Source: Haplomitrium mnioides
Lineage: Eukaryota > Marchantiophyta > Haplomitriopsida > Calobryales
NCBI GenBank assembly: GCA_049999725.1
Contig: JBNGIS010033841.1
Location: forward strand, 35,137-97,945
Direction: 5' to 3'
Length of the DNA: 62,809 nucleotides
The notes beneath the pieces were generated by a model that saw only the letters and a list, made by a program, of their open reading frames with translations, did no database searches and was not told where the DNA came from. Every line of letters starts with the position of its first letter. Position 1 is the stretch's first letter. Positions 9,023 through 19,470 of this stretch are shown in pieces. Both the position numbers and the translations under genes were made by a program.

Positions 9023-10165
9023 CGGTTGTGGTGGCTTATCTTGGCTTGAGATGTTTGTGGTTTTGTTTGTTTGTATGAAAGTTGTCAATGAAACAAAGCT
9101 TCAAATCAAAAACCAGCATGACTTCTTCAGCCACTACCAATTCCTACTGCTCATTGGGAACATGTAAGTTTGGATCTTGTCACTTCACTTCCAACAACGC
9201 CTTGTGGGTTTACTGCTATTGTGGTGTTTGTACAAGCTCAGCAAGCAAATTCATTTAGCACTGATGGTGGATACTTAAGATGCTCCATAATTGGCAAAAA
9301 TTTACTTTGATACTATCTTTCGTCATCATGGAATACCCAAGGTGTTAATATGTGATAGGAATCCGTATTTCATCGGAAAGTTTTGGCAAGAGTTGTTCAA
9401 ACTTTAGGGCACCAAGCTCTCTATATCTATTGCTTATCATTCTCAAACAAATAAGCAAATGAAACTTGCTAATTACATTATGGAGGACATGCTTCACGCA
9501 TTCATCAATGTTCATCATTCCAATTGGGATAATTTCTTATTGGCTGTGAAGTTCGTCTACAACAACTCCAAACAAGTATGTATTGGGTTTTCTCCTTTCT
9601 TTATTAATTTGGATCAACATCTTTATATTCCTGATGGTTTGCTTTCTCCTTCTTCATCCAATGTTCCAAGTATTTCTACCTTTTTTGTCTCGTTTATTTT
9701 CTTCCTTGCAAGATGCTTGCAACCATCTTATTGTTGCTCAAAATCAGCAAAAAAATATGCAATAGTTGTCATCATGATTGCTCTTATGTTTTGGATGACC
9801 AACTTATGTTATTTGCCTACGATCTCTCATTGTCCTTAGATACTCTTTATCTCCTACTTGGATTGGTCCTTTCTCTATTTCTCAAGTTCGTAGTCCATCT
9901 TCTTTTCCAAATCGTGTTCAACTTCCTCCTCCGGTTATTTTTCTTGATGATCATGCAAAATTTGAAATGGACCACATTTTGGCAAAAAGAGTTATCAAGC
10001 AAGGGAAACATCCATAAGTTCAATACAAGGTTTTGAGGAAAGGCTATCCACTTCATGATGCTACTTAGAAACCTTCTTCAAATCTTAAAAATGCTAAAGA
10101 GGCTATTCAAATATTTGAAAGTTGCGGCAATGACGAGAACATCATCGAGTAGAAGGCAAAGATTA
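9023..10165 (+). pseudogene. G1 integrase and chromodomain remnant
   Basis: The integrase zinc-finger tail and core follow the deletion point: HWEHVSLDLVTSLPTTPCGF at about 9157-9215 carries the first catalytic Asp. A decayed second block (HHGIPKV, SDRNPYF-like) and a third block around 9430-9560 follow. Near 9950-10140 a chromodomain is readable as FEMDHILAKRVIK plus YPLHDAT and a WEPSSNLKNAKEAI-like segment. Chromodomains in chromoviruses direct integration to marked chromatin. All parts contain stops and shifts. Confidence 0.65.
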
Positions 10166-10549
10166 TGTAATAATGCAAGCATAAGGTTGTGATATTTATA
10201 AGAAAATAGAGATGAGTGATAGAAGTGGTAGAGAGTCACTTTTAGGGTTGAGATAAAATTACTTACCTTTGAAGTTACTTTTAGTAGAGACTCACTTTAG
10301 GGTTGAAATTAGAAGTGACTTGTAAGTGAAGAAAGAGGGATGGCACCTTTTTTTTTGGTATAAATAGAAGGGCTTCTTAGCCCCACTTCTCACTTTGGAG
10401 TTCCTCTCAATTTGGTTTGGCTCTTTGGTTGCTTGGCTCTGGATAGAACTCTTGGCTTTGGTTTGCTTATTGACCTTGAGGTGTACAACTCTATTAGAGT
10501 TATCTTGAAGTGTTATTTATTTGGAAGTCGGTCTTTGAGTTCTTTTACA
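10166..10549 (+). repeat. 3' LTR of G1
   Basis: Partner of 6857-7240, same length, with a TATAAATAG box at 10359-10367. It is followed directly by the resumed exon 3 of copy B. Confidence 0.85.
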
Positions 10550-11526
10550 ATTGGGAGTCTAACACTCGATAGTTGGGATGCTTGGTGAAACCCATAAGTT
10601 TTACTTTAGTAATTGTTGACATTTTGTACAAGTACAATCTAAACGAATGCAAGCATGACAATTCCGAGCCCTTCACAAAAGACGACATTTTCGACGTGGT
10701 CTCTTCTTTTCCGACTGTTCCCATTTCTGATTTTTGGTCTTCTATTTCAACATCATGGAGGATGCTCTTTTGGAGGTTTTTTGTGCCTTAAACCATGGCA
10801 TTTGGTAAGTTTTGTTTTGATTTGTCAATATTTTAGTTTATCTTGTTTACTTCTCTTTTAATTTCTTTGCAATGTTTGATTTGTTTTCATTTATTACTAC
10901 ATAAACAAAAACAACATTTATCATTCGAAAGGTTCTAGAATTTCTCACGATCTTGAGTGTTAAATTGTGGGCTACTAGAGAAAAGAGGGCAAGCGGAGCA
11001 TGAAGCTCTCCAACTTACAATCCAATGATGCAAGCGGTTGTCTACAATAGAAAACGTGGAGTGTTTTCAAATGCCTAGTTGTTTTGGCAAAACTCAAACA
11101 TCTAGAAGATGATGTTCATGTGAATGTGTACCAAAAGCCTCATGTTTTGTACAATTTTTTCATTGACCATTTTTCAATAGCGCAAGATTGGATCTTAGAT
11201 CTTTGGTTTCGGTCTAGCACAAGCCTTTTTTGTGCTCTCAAGTTGATGCAAAATTGTATCATTGTAGAGTATGATAGATATCAGTCTATCTATATTTCTT
11301 ACAAAGTTTTGATGATGGTTTTTTTGCCATCTAATGTCATAGAATTGCACAATGTATATATACGTACCATAAGAAGTCTATTCCTCTTGTAATTACTGGT
11401 GTATCTAGTGATTTTGTTGCAATTTTTGGGACTGGAAAGTCTTGACAGGATTCTCTTGTGGCTACAAATACCCAAGCTTCTCAGTTCATTGACTTGGATG
11501 AGACCATTCTCTCTGAAGAGGATAGG
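10550..11526 (+). pseudogene. Copy B exon 3 (second part) and exon 4
   Basis: Exon 3 resumes with LVKPISFTLVIVDILYKYNL (motif IV as D-I-L-Y) and EPFTKDDIFDVVSSF. It ends at TTTG|GTAAGT (10804/10805). A short intron leads to exon 4 from about 10905, with LEDDVHVNVYQKPHVLYNFF at about 11100-11165. QDWILDLWFRSSTSLFCALK (motif I much eroded, no Gly pair) and IVEYDRYQSIYI follow. The C-terminal end (QFIDLDETI) is interrupted at 11526 by gypsy G2. Loss of the motif I glycines shows this copy could not bind SAM in the usual way. Confidence 0.65.
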
Positions 11527-11959
11527 TATAAAAGAACTCAAGGACCAAATCCAAATGAGTAAGAATTCATGGTGAACTCTAATAGAATTCTTCAACCAAA
11601 GGCAACTCAAGGTCCAAGCTAAGACCAAGAGTGCAAGCAAAAGACAAGCAACCAAAGAACCCAAGTGATTTGAGAGGAACTCTAGAATGAGGAGTGGGGC
11701 TAAGAAGCCCTTCTATTTAAACAAGAGAAGAGGGTGTCATCCCTCTTTCTTCACTTACAAGTCGCTTCTAATTTCAGCTCTAAAAGTGACTCTCTACCAA
11801 AAGTGACTTTGAAAGTAAGTAACCTAAAAGTGACTCTTTACCAAAAGTGACTTTGAAGGCAAGTAATCCAATCTCAACCCTAAAAGTGACTCACTACCAC
11901 TTCCTTCACTCCTCTATATTTTCTTATAAATAGCACAACTTTATGCTTGTACTATTACA
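11527..11959 (-). repeat. 3' LTR of G2
   Basis: 433 bp, ending CTATTACA on the plus strand, the complement of the TGTAATAG start. It is longer than the G1 LTR because a segment with the core AAAAGTGACTTTGAA is repeated around 11785-11860. Confidence 0.75.
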
Positions 11960-11984
11960 TAATCCGTGCCTTCAAGTCGATGAA

Positions 11985-13247
11985 GTCCTCGTCATTGTTG
12001 CAACTTTCAAATTTTAATAGCTTCTTGAGTATTCTCAAGATTTGAAGAAGGTTCCCAAGTAGCATCATGAAGTAGGTAGGCTTTCCACAAAACCCTTGTA
12101 TTGAACTTGTAGAGGTCGCTCTCGCTTGATAACTCTTTTTGCCAAAATGCAGTCTACTTCAAATTTTTCATGATCATCAAGAACAATAGACGGAGGAGGA
12201 AGTTGAACATGATTTGAAAAAGAAGATGGACTAGGAACAAAAGGATTAAGTTTAGAGACATGAAACACATGATGAATCTTCATGTGGAGATGAAGATAAA
12301 GTTTGTATGCAACGAGAGAAATAACTTGAGAAACAAATAAAAGACCAATCCAAGATGGAGATAACTTACGGACTTGAGTATCTAAAGACAAAGGAAGATC
12401 ATGAGAAGAAAGCATCACTTGGTCACCTAAAACATAAGAAAAATCACGAAGATGTTTTTTGGCATTATTTTTGCCAATTTTGAGCAATAACAAGATGGTT
12501 TCTAGCATCTTGCAAAGAGGAAGATAAACAAAACAAAAAGGTAGAAACACTAAGAGCATTGAAAAGAGGAAGGAGAAAGCAAACCATCAAGAACAAGAGG
12601 ATGTTGACCAAGAAAAAGAAAGAAAGAAGAAAATCAAGTACTTGCTTGTCTGGAGTTGTTGTATGCAAACTCCACAACCGGTAAAAAACTATCCCAATCC
12701 AGGTGATGAATGTTGATAAACGCTTGAAGCATATCCTCCATAGTGCAATATTTGCATTCGGTTTGCCCATATGTTTGAGGATGATAAGTCGTAAGCACAA
12801 ACAGTTTGGTACTCAAAAGTGTGAACAACTCTCGTCAAAACTTCGAAGTGAATCATGGATCTCTATCCAAAGTACCTTTGGCATTCCATGATGTTGAAAG
12901 ACTGTATCAAAATAAGTCTTTGCCAATTGTGGTGCATCCACCGTACCCACTATCGATGCTAGATGAATTTCTTTGCTTAGCTTATCCACAAACACCACAA
13001 TGGCCGTAAACCCATGAGGCATGGTTGGAAGCGAAGTGAAAAGATCTAAACTTACATGTTTCCACCGAGCAATAGGAATTGATAATGGTTGCAGAAGACC
13101 AACTGGTTTTTGATTTGAAGCTTTGTTTCGTTGACAATTTTCATAAGAACAAACAAAGCCACGAACATCTCGAGCTAGGTTTAGCCAGCACAAAGTGCGT
13201 TGAAGCGACTCCATAGTCTTATCTACTCCAAGGTGCCCATAAATCAT
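11985..13247 (-). pseudogene. G2 integrase and chromodomain
   Basis: Read on the minus strand. The integrase zinc-finger region (GHLGVDKTMESLQRTLCW, then CSYENCQRNK) at 13247-13090 precedes the catalytic core WKHVSLDLFTSLPTMPHGFT. The second catalytic block is degraded: LWIEIHD where an SDRD-type motif is expected. A readable integrase C-terminal region (MKIHHVFHVSKLNPFVPSPS) and chromodomain FEVDCILAKRVIKRERPLQV lie at about 12300-12110. The 144-residue frame at 12813-13247 is the longest intact piece. Confidence 0.7.
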
Positions 13248-13290
13248 AATGTCACATGCTTCTTGTCAACGTGTCATTCAAAACGCATTG

Positions 13291-13784
13291 AAACCAGCCT
13301 AAAATCTATGGAAGCATCGATCTTCATATATTTTGAACGTAAATACACGTTCAAAGCAACTCTTACTATATTAGCGATTAATATATAAGTGCATGTTGCA
13401 ACATCATATTTGTTTTGGATTTTTTTTTTTATAAATGTTTCAATATTTGTATCTTGAAGGTTTTTTTTTTTTTTTCACAAAACATTAAAAAATGATTATA
13501 TAACTTTACCATGTTTTTTCAACATTCTCTCTTGTTTGTTTATCTTACCATAATGTAATATTTTTGTTTTGACTTTTTCTACCAAATATTGAATGTTAAA
13601 TTTTTTCAAAAATATAATAGTTATCTGAATAAACCAATTTTCAGGCTTAAAATTTCTTTACGATGAAAAATTTCGTAATTATAAAAAAATGTTATTTTTG
13701 AGGCAAAATTTTGAAAAACAAAATTTCAACACAAAATACAACAAGATTTCTATAGCGGTTCTTGGTTCAAAGCATCGGCTTTTT
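13291..13784 (+). repeat. 3' tail of copy B with terminal motif
   Basis: AT-rich and without coding potential. It matches the tails at 21060-21507 and, reversed, 32831-33270 over landmarks such as CAAAGCAACTCTTACTA and CTTGTTTGTTTATCTTAC. It ends TAGCGGTTCTTGGTTCAAAG plus CATCGGCT at about 13753-13780. Confidence 0.7.
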
Positions 13785-13789
13785 TTTTA

Positions 13790-14379
13790 CTTTCTTTGTA
13801 GTGTCTAATTTTTTTTTATTACTACAAGGACAAAATCAACATTCACCATTCAAGGGTCTTAGAGCCGCTCACAACCACAAGTACTAGACAATGGGCTATT
13901 GAACGAAAAAAGGAAAGCTGACCATGAAGATTTTTAATTTACAATCCAAAGATCCAAATGACCATCCACGACAAATAATGCAGAGTGTTTTCAATTGTCC
14001 AGCTATATCGGCTAAAACTAAAACATCCAAAAGATGATGCTCCTCTGAATGTGTACCAAAAGCCTCACGTTTTGTGCGACATTAGTCCATCTATATTCCT
14101 CAAAGAGTTTTTACAATGGCTTCTTTGCTATCTGATGTTGCACAATCATAGATTGTTTACTTGTACCATAAGGAGCCTAATCTTCATGGTATTGTTTGTG
14201 CATCTGGTGACTTTGTTGCAATTTTTGGGATTGGAAAGTCCCGACAAGATTTTCTTGCAGTTGCAAATGCCTAAGCTTCTCAATTTCTTAATTTATATAA
14301 GACCATTCCTCCTAAAGAGAACGAGACTAAAGCTGAAGTTGTAGAGTGATGTACATTTTATAAATAGTAAAGTTATTCT
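13790..14379 (+). pseudogene. Copy C: 3' methyltransferase fragment
   Basis: Copy C begins within intron 3, directly behind the end of copy B. Its exon 4 reads DKINIHHS-like residues, MTMKIFNLQSKDPNDHPRQ, MQSVFNCPAISA and VYQKPHVLCD. It then jumps to the QSIYI-like segment, so the block holding the ILD-x-x-x-SG motif I is deleted (about 110 bases at 14080). The C-terminal part (SDVAQS, stop, IVYLYHKEP, TIPPKENETKAEVVE) and the stop near 14348 align with the minus-strand copy. After about 30 bases of tail it is interrupted by copia C1. Confidence 0.65.
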
Positions 14380-14384
14380 TTTTG

Positions 14385-14507
14385 TGTTATTGCATGAGCA
14401 CTGCACATACACACGAGAGCTTCCAAAAGCAAGAGTAGTATAGAACGAATGAGTGAATGAATGAGTATAGCTCCTAGTATAGGGCTATATATATGGTCCC
14501 TATAATA
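14385..14507 (-). repeat. 3' LTR of C1
   Basis: 123 bp. On the plus strand it starts TGTTATTGCATGAGC and ends GGTCCCTATAATA. It contains a small direct repeat GAATGAGTGAATGAATGAGT. Confidence 0.85.
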
Positions 14508-14950
14508 CTCCCCCTTGGCTGATTCTTCTACTAATAATTAGCCATATTTAAAAAAAAGACTATATATCCATAGAATTCTGGATCCATATCATATGTATGT
14601 GTGGTCTCATTAAAACCCTCCCGCTTTCTTCTGAGGGAAAGAGTGTCGCCACATATTTATAGGTGGATAATGTCAAAAGAAAGAAAAGAAAACTTTTTCA
14701 AAAATTTTTGTTTTCAAGAGTATAGCAGTGTCGTCATATCGCTGCATGGTGTTGTTGTGTCTTCATTGATGTGTGTCCTCTCTTTGTGCTCTGAAGATCT
14801 GTCTGAAAAATGATGTCAGCCTCAAAAGCCAAGAAGTGATGTCAGCTTCTGATATAATATGCTCTTGTCATTACCTGTATGACATTCAGACAAGATTAGG
14901 TATTTGCTTCAAAATAAGTGACCTTCTTTGCAATCCTTGATCTTTGTGAC
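14508..14950 (-). other. C1 3' untranslated region
   Basis: Lies between the polypurine tract and the end of RNase H. No frame or repeat of note is seen, apart from the polypurine tract at 14508-14520 (minus strand CCAAGGGGGAG). Confidence 0.5.
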
Positions 14951-17170
14951 TAAAGGTTAGAGATGGGTGGAAATAAATGTATAAATATTCAAGCATTTAT
15001 TGTATATTGTTCTGCTGTAATTTAGAGAGTCTTTTCAAACCAAACCCCTTAGTATGTGCAATGTGCAAGGCATGTGGAAGTGGTTTGGTGAAGATATCGA
15101 CTCTATTATTGTTGATGGCTATCTATTGGACATTGATTTTATCACCATGTTGCTCATGAGTGTAAAAGAATTTAGGAGCAATATGTTTAATTCTGTCTCT
15201 CTTAATAGAGCCTTGAGCAATCTGGTCAACACATGGTCGATTGTCCTCATATATTGTAGTAGGGGAATCAAGTATGGGTTGGCTCATATTGATGTTGATA
15301 TGGTCAATAAGTTGTCGGAGCCATATACCTTATCTACTAGCCTCATAAAGGGCAATAGTCTTTGCATAATTGGTCGAGGTAGTAGTAATAGTTTGCTTGG
15401 TGCTTTTCCATGAGATAGCAGTGTTTCCTTTAAGGAAAACATATCATGTTTGAGACTTTGCATCATCATGATCAGATAGATATCCAGCGTCGACATAACC
15501 GACAATCTCATTTGATGCATTTTTAGGGAAAAAGAGTCCCATGTCTTTGGTACCTTTTAGGTATTTGAAAATGCGTTTGAGCTCGTTCTAGTGGCGAATG
15601 GTGGGCTAAGAGTTGTCCCTTGCGAGCATATTTATTGCAAAAGATATATCCGGTCTGGTCTGATTTGCAAGGTACATAAGTACTCCTATTGTCGATAGGT
15701 ATGGTTTTTCTGATCCCAGAGTTGGTTCATGTTCTTTGCGTTTTCTGAACATGTCCTTTTTTGGGTCCGAAGATCTAAATTCCATTGGGGTGCTTGTTGG
15801 GTAAGCATTGTCCATATTGAGTTGCTTGAGAATCTTGGCCGTATATGTGGATTGATGGATCAGAATACCATTGGGCATATGCTCAAACTGGATTCCAAGA
15901 TAGATATCAGGTTCTCCAATGTCTTGCATTTCAAATATATCCTTCAGTTTGGCGATTGTATTGGCAGCTAAAGCTTTTGTGCCAAAAATGTTTATGTCGT
16001 CTGCATAGAGTGCAACTACAACATATTCATAGCCTTGGTGTTTCATAAATAGGCATGGAGCAATGTCATCATTTGTATAATTTAGTGTCATCATTTTTTA
16101 TTTGAATCTCTGGTACCAATTTCTGCCACTCTGTTTGAGTCCATATATCAATCTGAGGACTTGAACTGCCATTTGTGTGCCTGGTTGATCGATATGTAAT
16201 CTAGATGCATTTATAGAATGCTTTGCCAAAATCACATTGTCATGTGAGATACTTTGATGATGGGGGATTAAAGGTCCACTTTGCAGCTTGTATATATGTG
16301 GGACTAAAGGTCCTCTGTAGCTTTGTTTGCTCAGCACCTTGGCTGGCTGGACTACAGGTCCTTTGGAGTGCTGCGTGCTCAGCGAGTACACTGGCTGGAC
16401 TAAAGGTCCATTCATTTGTTGCTTGCTCAGAGAGTGTGCTGGCTGGACTAAAGGTCTATTGATTTGTTGCTTGCTTAGTGAGTGTGTTGGCTAAACTAAA
16501 GGTCCATTGATTTGCTGCTTGCTCAACGAGTGCGCTGGCTGGACTAAAGGTCCATTGATTTGCTACTTGCTCAGGGGGTGCGCTGGCTGGACTAAAGGTC
16601 CATTGATTTGCCATTGTCTTTTAGACGTGAGGACTAAAGGTCCTTTCTGGATTGGCAGTGGTCTTTTGTGGACAGAAGGTCCTTCCATTTGTTGGCCATT
16701 GAGGACAAAAGGTCCTTTCCCTAGATTGAGGTCTTTGTGGACGAAAGGTCCATTTTGAATCATTGTGCCTCTATAGACTAAAGGTCCATTTTTATAGTGC
16801 ATATCATGAGGGACAAAAGGTCCAACCTCAGAATTTTGGTTGTGAGAGACAAAAGGTCTAATCTCAGAATTTGGGCCATTTGGGACTAAAGGTCTATATG
16901 CACTGTGGCTGTTCTCCCATTGAATGTGAAATGTCATTCTTGATATAAGCTCGAGGGGTGCCTTCATAAAAATCTGGGAATCCAGAGTACCATATAAGTA
17001 AGCAGTGTTGACGTCCATTATATGCTTAGTTAGATGACATTGGATAGCGAAGGCTATCATGTATCTATAAGTAATAGTGTCCATAACAGGTGAGTATGTG
17101 AGATCATAGTCACGCCCATGAATTTGAGTGTATCATTTGGACACTAATCTGGCCTTGTATCTTGTAACAT
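14951..17170 (-). pseudogene. C1 reverse transcriptase and RNase H
   Basis: Reading from 17170 downward: MDTITYRYMIAFAIQCH and MDVNTAYLYGTLDSQIFMKA (RT fingers), then a 650-base tandem-repeat insertion. LRLIYGLKQSGRNWYQRFK follows, then a good block at 16094-15606 with the catalytic YADDINIFG, YLGIQFEHMPNGILIHQ and NQTRPDISFAINML. RNase H follows with VGYVDAGYLSDHDDAKSQT, YEDNRPCVDQIAQGS and KPLPHALHIAHT. The domains are standard copia RT/RNase H, which copies element RNA to DNA. Stops (TGA, TAA, TAG) break the frame about six times. Confidence 0.8.
16255..16910 (-). repeat. In-frame tandem repeat inside C1 reverse transcriptase
   Basis: A 48-bp unit (16 codons), about six copies at 16320-16610, flanked by more divergent units to 16910. 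On the minus strand each unit encodes NGPLVQPAHSLSKQQI or close variants, and the outer units keep only GP(L/F)V. The DNA core is GGACTAAAGGTCC, nearly palindromic. The repeat sits between the MKAPLEL and YGLKQSG segments, where copia RTs normally have 15-30 variable residues. Because the unit is a multiple of three, the frame is preserved through most of it. Confidence 0.8.
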
Positions 17171-17579
17171 CACCTTTCGCATTATATTTTCGGACAAAAA
17201 TAAATCTATAATTTGTTAAATGCAGATCAGAGGGTGCAGACATGATGGAACCGAAAGCTTGTCGTTTAACGAGAGAGTCAAGTTCCGAATTAATTGCCTT
17301 TTCCCATTAAGGCCAATCATATTTTAATTGTACTTCTTTTATAGATAAAGGATCGAGTACATCCTTGTCCACTGATTGTGATATCAAGAATCCGAATGAT
17401 TCATCAATGGTGGTTTGGGATCTGTCCCATATTCGACTGGTATAAGAATAATCAATTGCTATTTCATCGTTCTCTGTAGCAATGTTCAGTGATGTCGATA
17501 GTCTAAGCTTATTCTTTGAGTGTATGGGTCTGCCATGCTTTGCCCTGAGTTGTATATCGGGTGCAAGTGTATCAATTTT
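17171..17579 (-). pseudogene. C1 linker between integrase and RT
   Basis: Broken frame. Recognisable pieces include a segment with repeated stops that corresponds to the region preceding the RT fingers (a W-x-KAI-like stretch near 17300). No further domain seen. Confidence 0.4.
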
Positions 17580-18700
17580 CTAGAGTCGTACTGGAGCATT
17601 TGCAGCTTCTATATACAATTTTATGATGCTGGAGGCATTGTTAAATGCGTCAAGTATTTCAATCAATATCTCTTGTAAATTGAGGAGTCTTTTGACTTCA
17701 GCATCTAAATGTCCATTTTGTTGATCAAAATCTAATGGCAAATGTTGGTGCCATATTAGATTATCCTCCAATTTTGGTCGTATGGTCTTGTCCTCTTGTG
17801 TCAGATGTGGAAATGATTCTTCAAAGAATTGACAGTCTGCGAATCGAGACTTAAACACATCAGATGTTGAGGGTTCAAGGTATCGGATGATGGAGGGGGA
17901 CTCAAAACCAATGTATATACCTTTCCAGCATTGTGGTCCCATTTTTGTTTGATGTGGTCCTAATATTGGGACGATGACTAAGCAGCCAAATGTGCGTAGA
18001 TGTGATAAATCTGTTGGAATTCCTACTGTAAGTTGGTGCGGGGAATTCTTGTTGAATGTAGATGGTCTATAACACAATAGGGTCGCTGCATGCATGACTG
18101 CATGTCCCCAAGCAGAGGTGAGGAGACTTGAGTTGAGAAGTAATGGTCTTGCTATGAGTTGGATTCTCTTAATAACCGATTCTACGATGCCGTTTTGGAA
18201 ATGTACATGTGGTATTGAGTACTGTATGTTTATACCAATAGATGTACAGAAATCATCAAAAGTCTGTGAAGAGAATTCGCCAGCGTTGTCCACTCTCAGG
18301 TTTCTGATTGGGTAATCAAGGAATTGCACTGAGAGTTTGAGAATTTGGGACAAAAGTTTCGGGAAGACCATGTTTTTGGTTGTAAGAAGGGATACTTCTG
18401 ACCATTTGGATGATGCATCGATGGTGATGAGAAAGTATCTGAATGGTCCCAAGGGTGGGTGGATAGGCTCACAAACATCAGCATGGATCCGCTCGAGAAA
18501 TCGAAGGATCGAGATTGCTATCTTATTATTAGAAGGTGCAATTTTCAATTTGCCATGTGCGCATGTTAAACATGGGGTTTGCATTGGCAACGGGTGCACA
18601 TTTTCTAGTATGCCTTTGTTGTCCTTCTTAATGCGGTAGAACATGTCACGGCCTGGGTGTCCAAGGCGGTTATGCCATGTAATGGCTGTAGATACTGTTC
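17580..18700 (-). pseudogene. C1 integrase
   Basis: The longest open frame of the element (18644-17580, 354 codons), with the pre-integrase segment WHNRLGHPGRDMFYRIKKDN just upstream. CLTCAHGKLK is the zinc-binding end. The rve core shows the catalytic triad: Asp in ERIHADVCEPI, Asp in LRVDNAGEFSS and Glu in QNGIVESVIKR. The copia C-terminal signature follows as LRTFGCLVIVP and KGIYIGFESPSIIRYL. It inserts element DNA into the genome. This part is intact over its length, unlike its neighbours. Confidence 0.85.
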
Positions 18701-19470
18701 TGATAGAGGCATAATATGAGAATATTTTTGTAGTGTATAATCCCAGTGGTGATAGGGGGAAAGATTCTCGTATGTCAGAGCCTGTTACGGTTTGAGTTAG
18801 GATGTGGAGGACTTCTTTGTCTTGAAATAATCCTGTTTGAATATGAAAATTGTGAAAGAGGTAGATAAACCAAGAGTTCTGGTGAGTGCAGTTGTTGGGT
18901 CAGGAGTGCGATGTTCTGTACTGTGTACAGACATGTGATGGATCAAAGTTTAGTCGATCACGGACCTTGGTATCTGTTTATGTTTTTTGCCTTAAGCGGA
19001 GAAATGAAATAATTGAAATGAAAACAGGAAATAACTGGACTAACTGCGAGACGGTTGATATGAATCACCGAGAACTGAAATGAAAGAATGAAATGTTGCT
19101 AATGAATGAAGAGACTACCTTGGTAATGATCTTTTATGTCTTCATGTGTGCCGATATCGTATCATCCAGAGCTGCTCTATTGGTGTGCTTGAGTTAAGCC
19201 GTACCTAGCCTCCTATCGTCGTGGTGCCTTTCAAGAATTGATGAAGAATAGAGCGAAAGAGCTTGAAGTGACTAGATGCAGTGTCGCTCTTTTGCTGAGT
19301 GTTGATGTAGTCTCTGTGTATTCACTTGGGTCTTTGATATTGCATGAATAGGTAGGTCGAACTTGTACACAGGCTTGTGTAGCCTGTGTCTCACTGTTCC
19401 CTTGCTTGAATGTGGTCACCTCGGTGGTAGGAACATGACTTGTTTAGAAACAAAGCAAGCTGGTACCAAA
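18701..19470 (-). pseudogene. C1 gag/protease remnant
   Basis: Only fragments are left. A stretch upstream of integrase reads LHILTQTVTGSDIRESFPLS (residual protease/pre-integrase region), and a short frame starts with ATG at 19419 (MTTFKQGNSETQATQACVQV). Most of gag, including any zinc knuckle, is absent. TTTTGGTACCAGCTTGC on the minus strand near 19465 resembles a primer site but lies 1 kb from the LTR. Confidence 0.5.

Larger units (their letters stand above)
6857..10549 (+). mobile_element. Ty3/gypsy chromovirus G1, internally deleted
   Basis: Two LTRs of 384 bp each (6857-7240, 10166-10549) bound a gag-protease-RT-integrase-chromodomain remnant. The flanks are ATGGG and ATTGG, a 5-bp duplication with one mismatch. 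Removing the element restores exon 3 of copy B. The first LTR is followed by TTAGTATCACAGC, a decayed initiator-Met primer site (intact TTGGTATCAGAGC in G3). About 1.5-2 kb of RT and RNase H is deleted at about 9023. Numerous stops mean no activity. Confidence 0.85.
11527..13290 (-). mobile_element. Ty3/gypsy chromovirus G2, 3' half only
   Basis: Same family as G1, opposite orientation. It keeps its 3' LTR (11527-11959), chromodomain and integrase, but is cut off at about 13290. There the sequence changes directly into the 3' tail of copy B, so the 5' half of G2 and the C-terminal end of copy B are deleted together. No target duplication can be tested. Confidence 0.75.

Noticed and set aside
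17580-18644. C1 integrase frame as evidence for an active element
   Set aside because: Although this 354-codon frame is open, gag is nearly absent and RT contains several stops, so the element cannot be autonomous.
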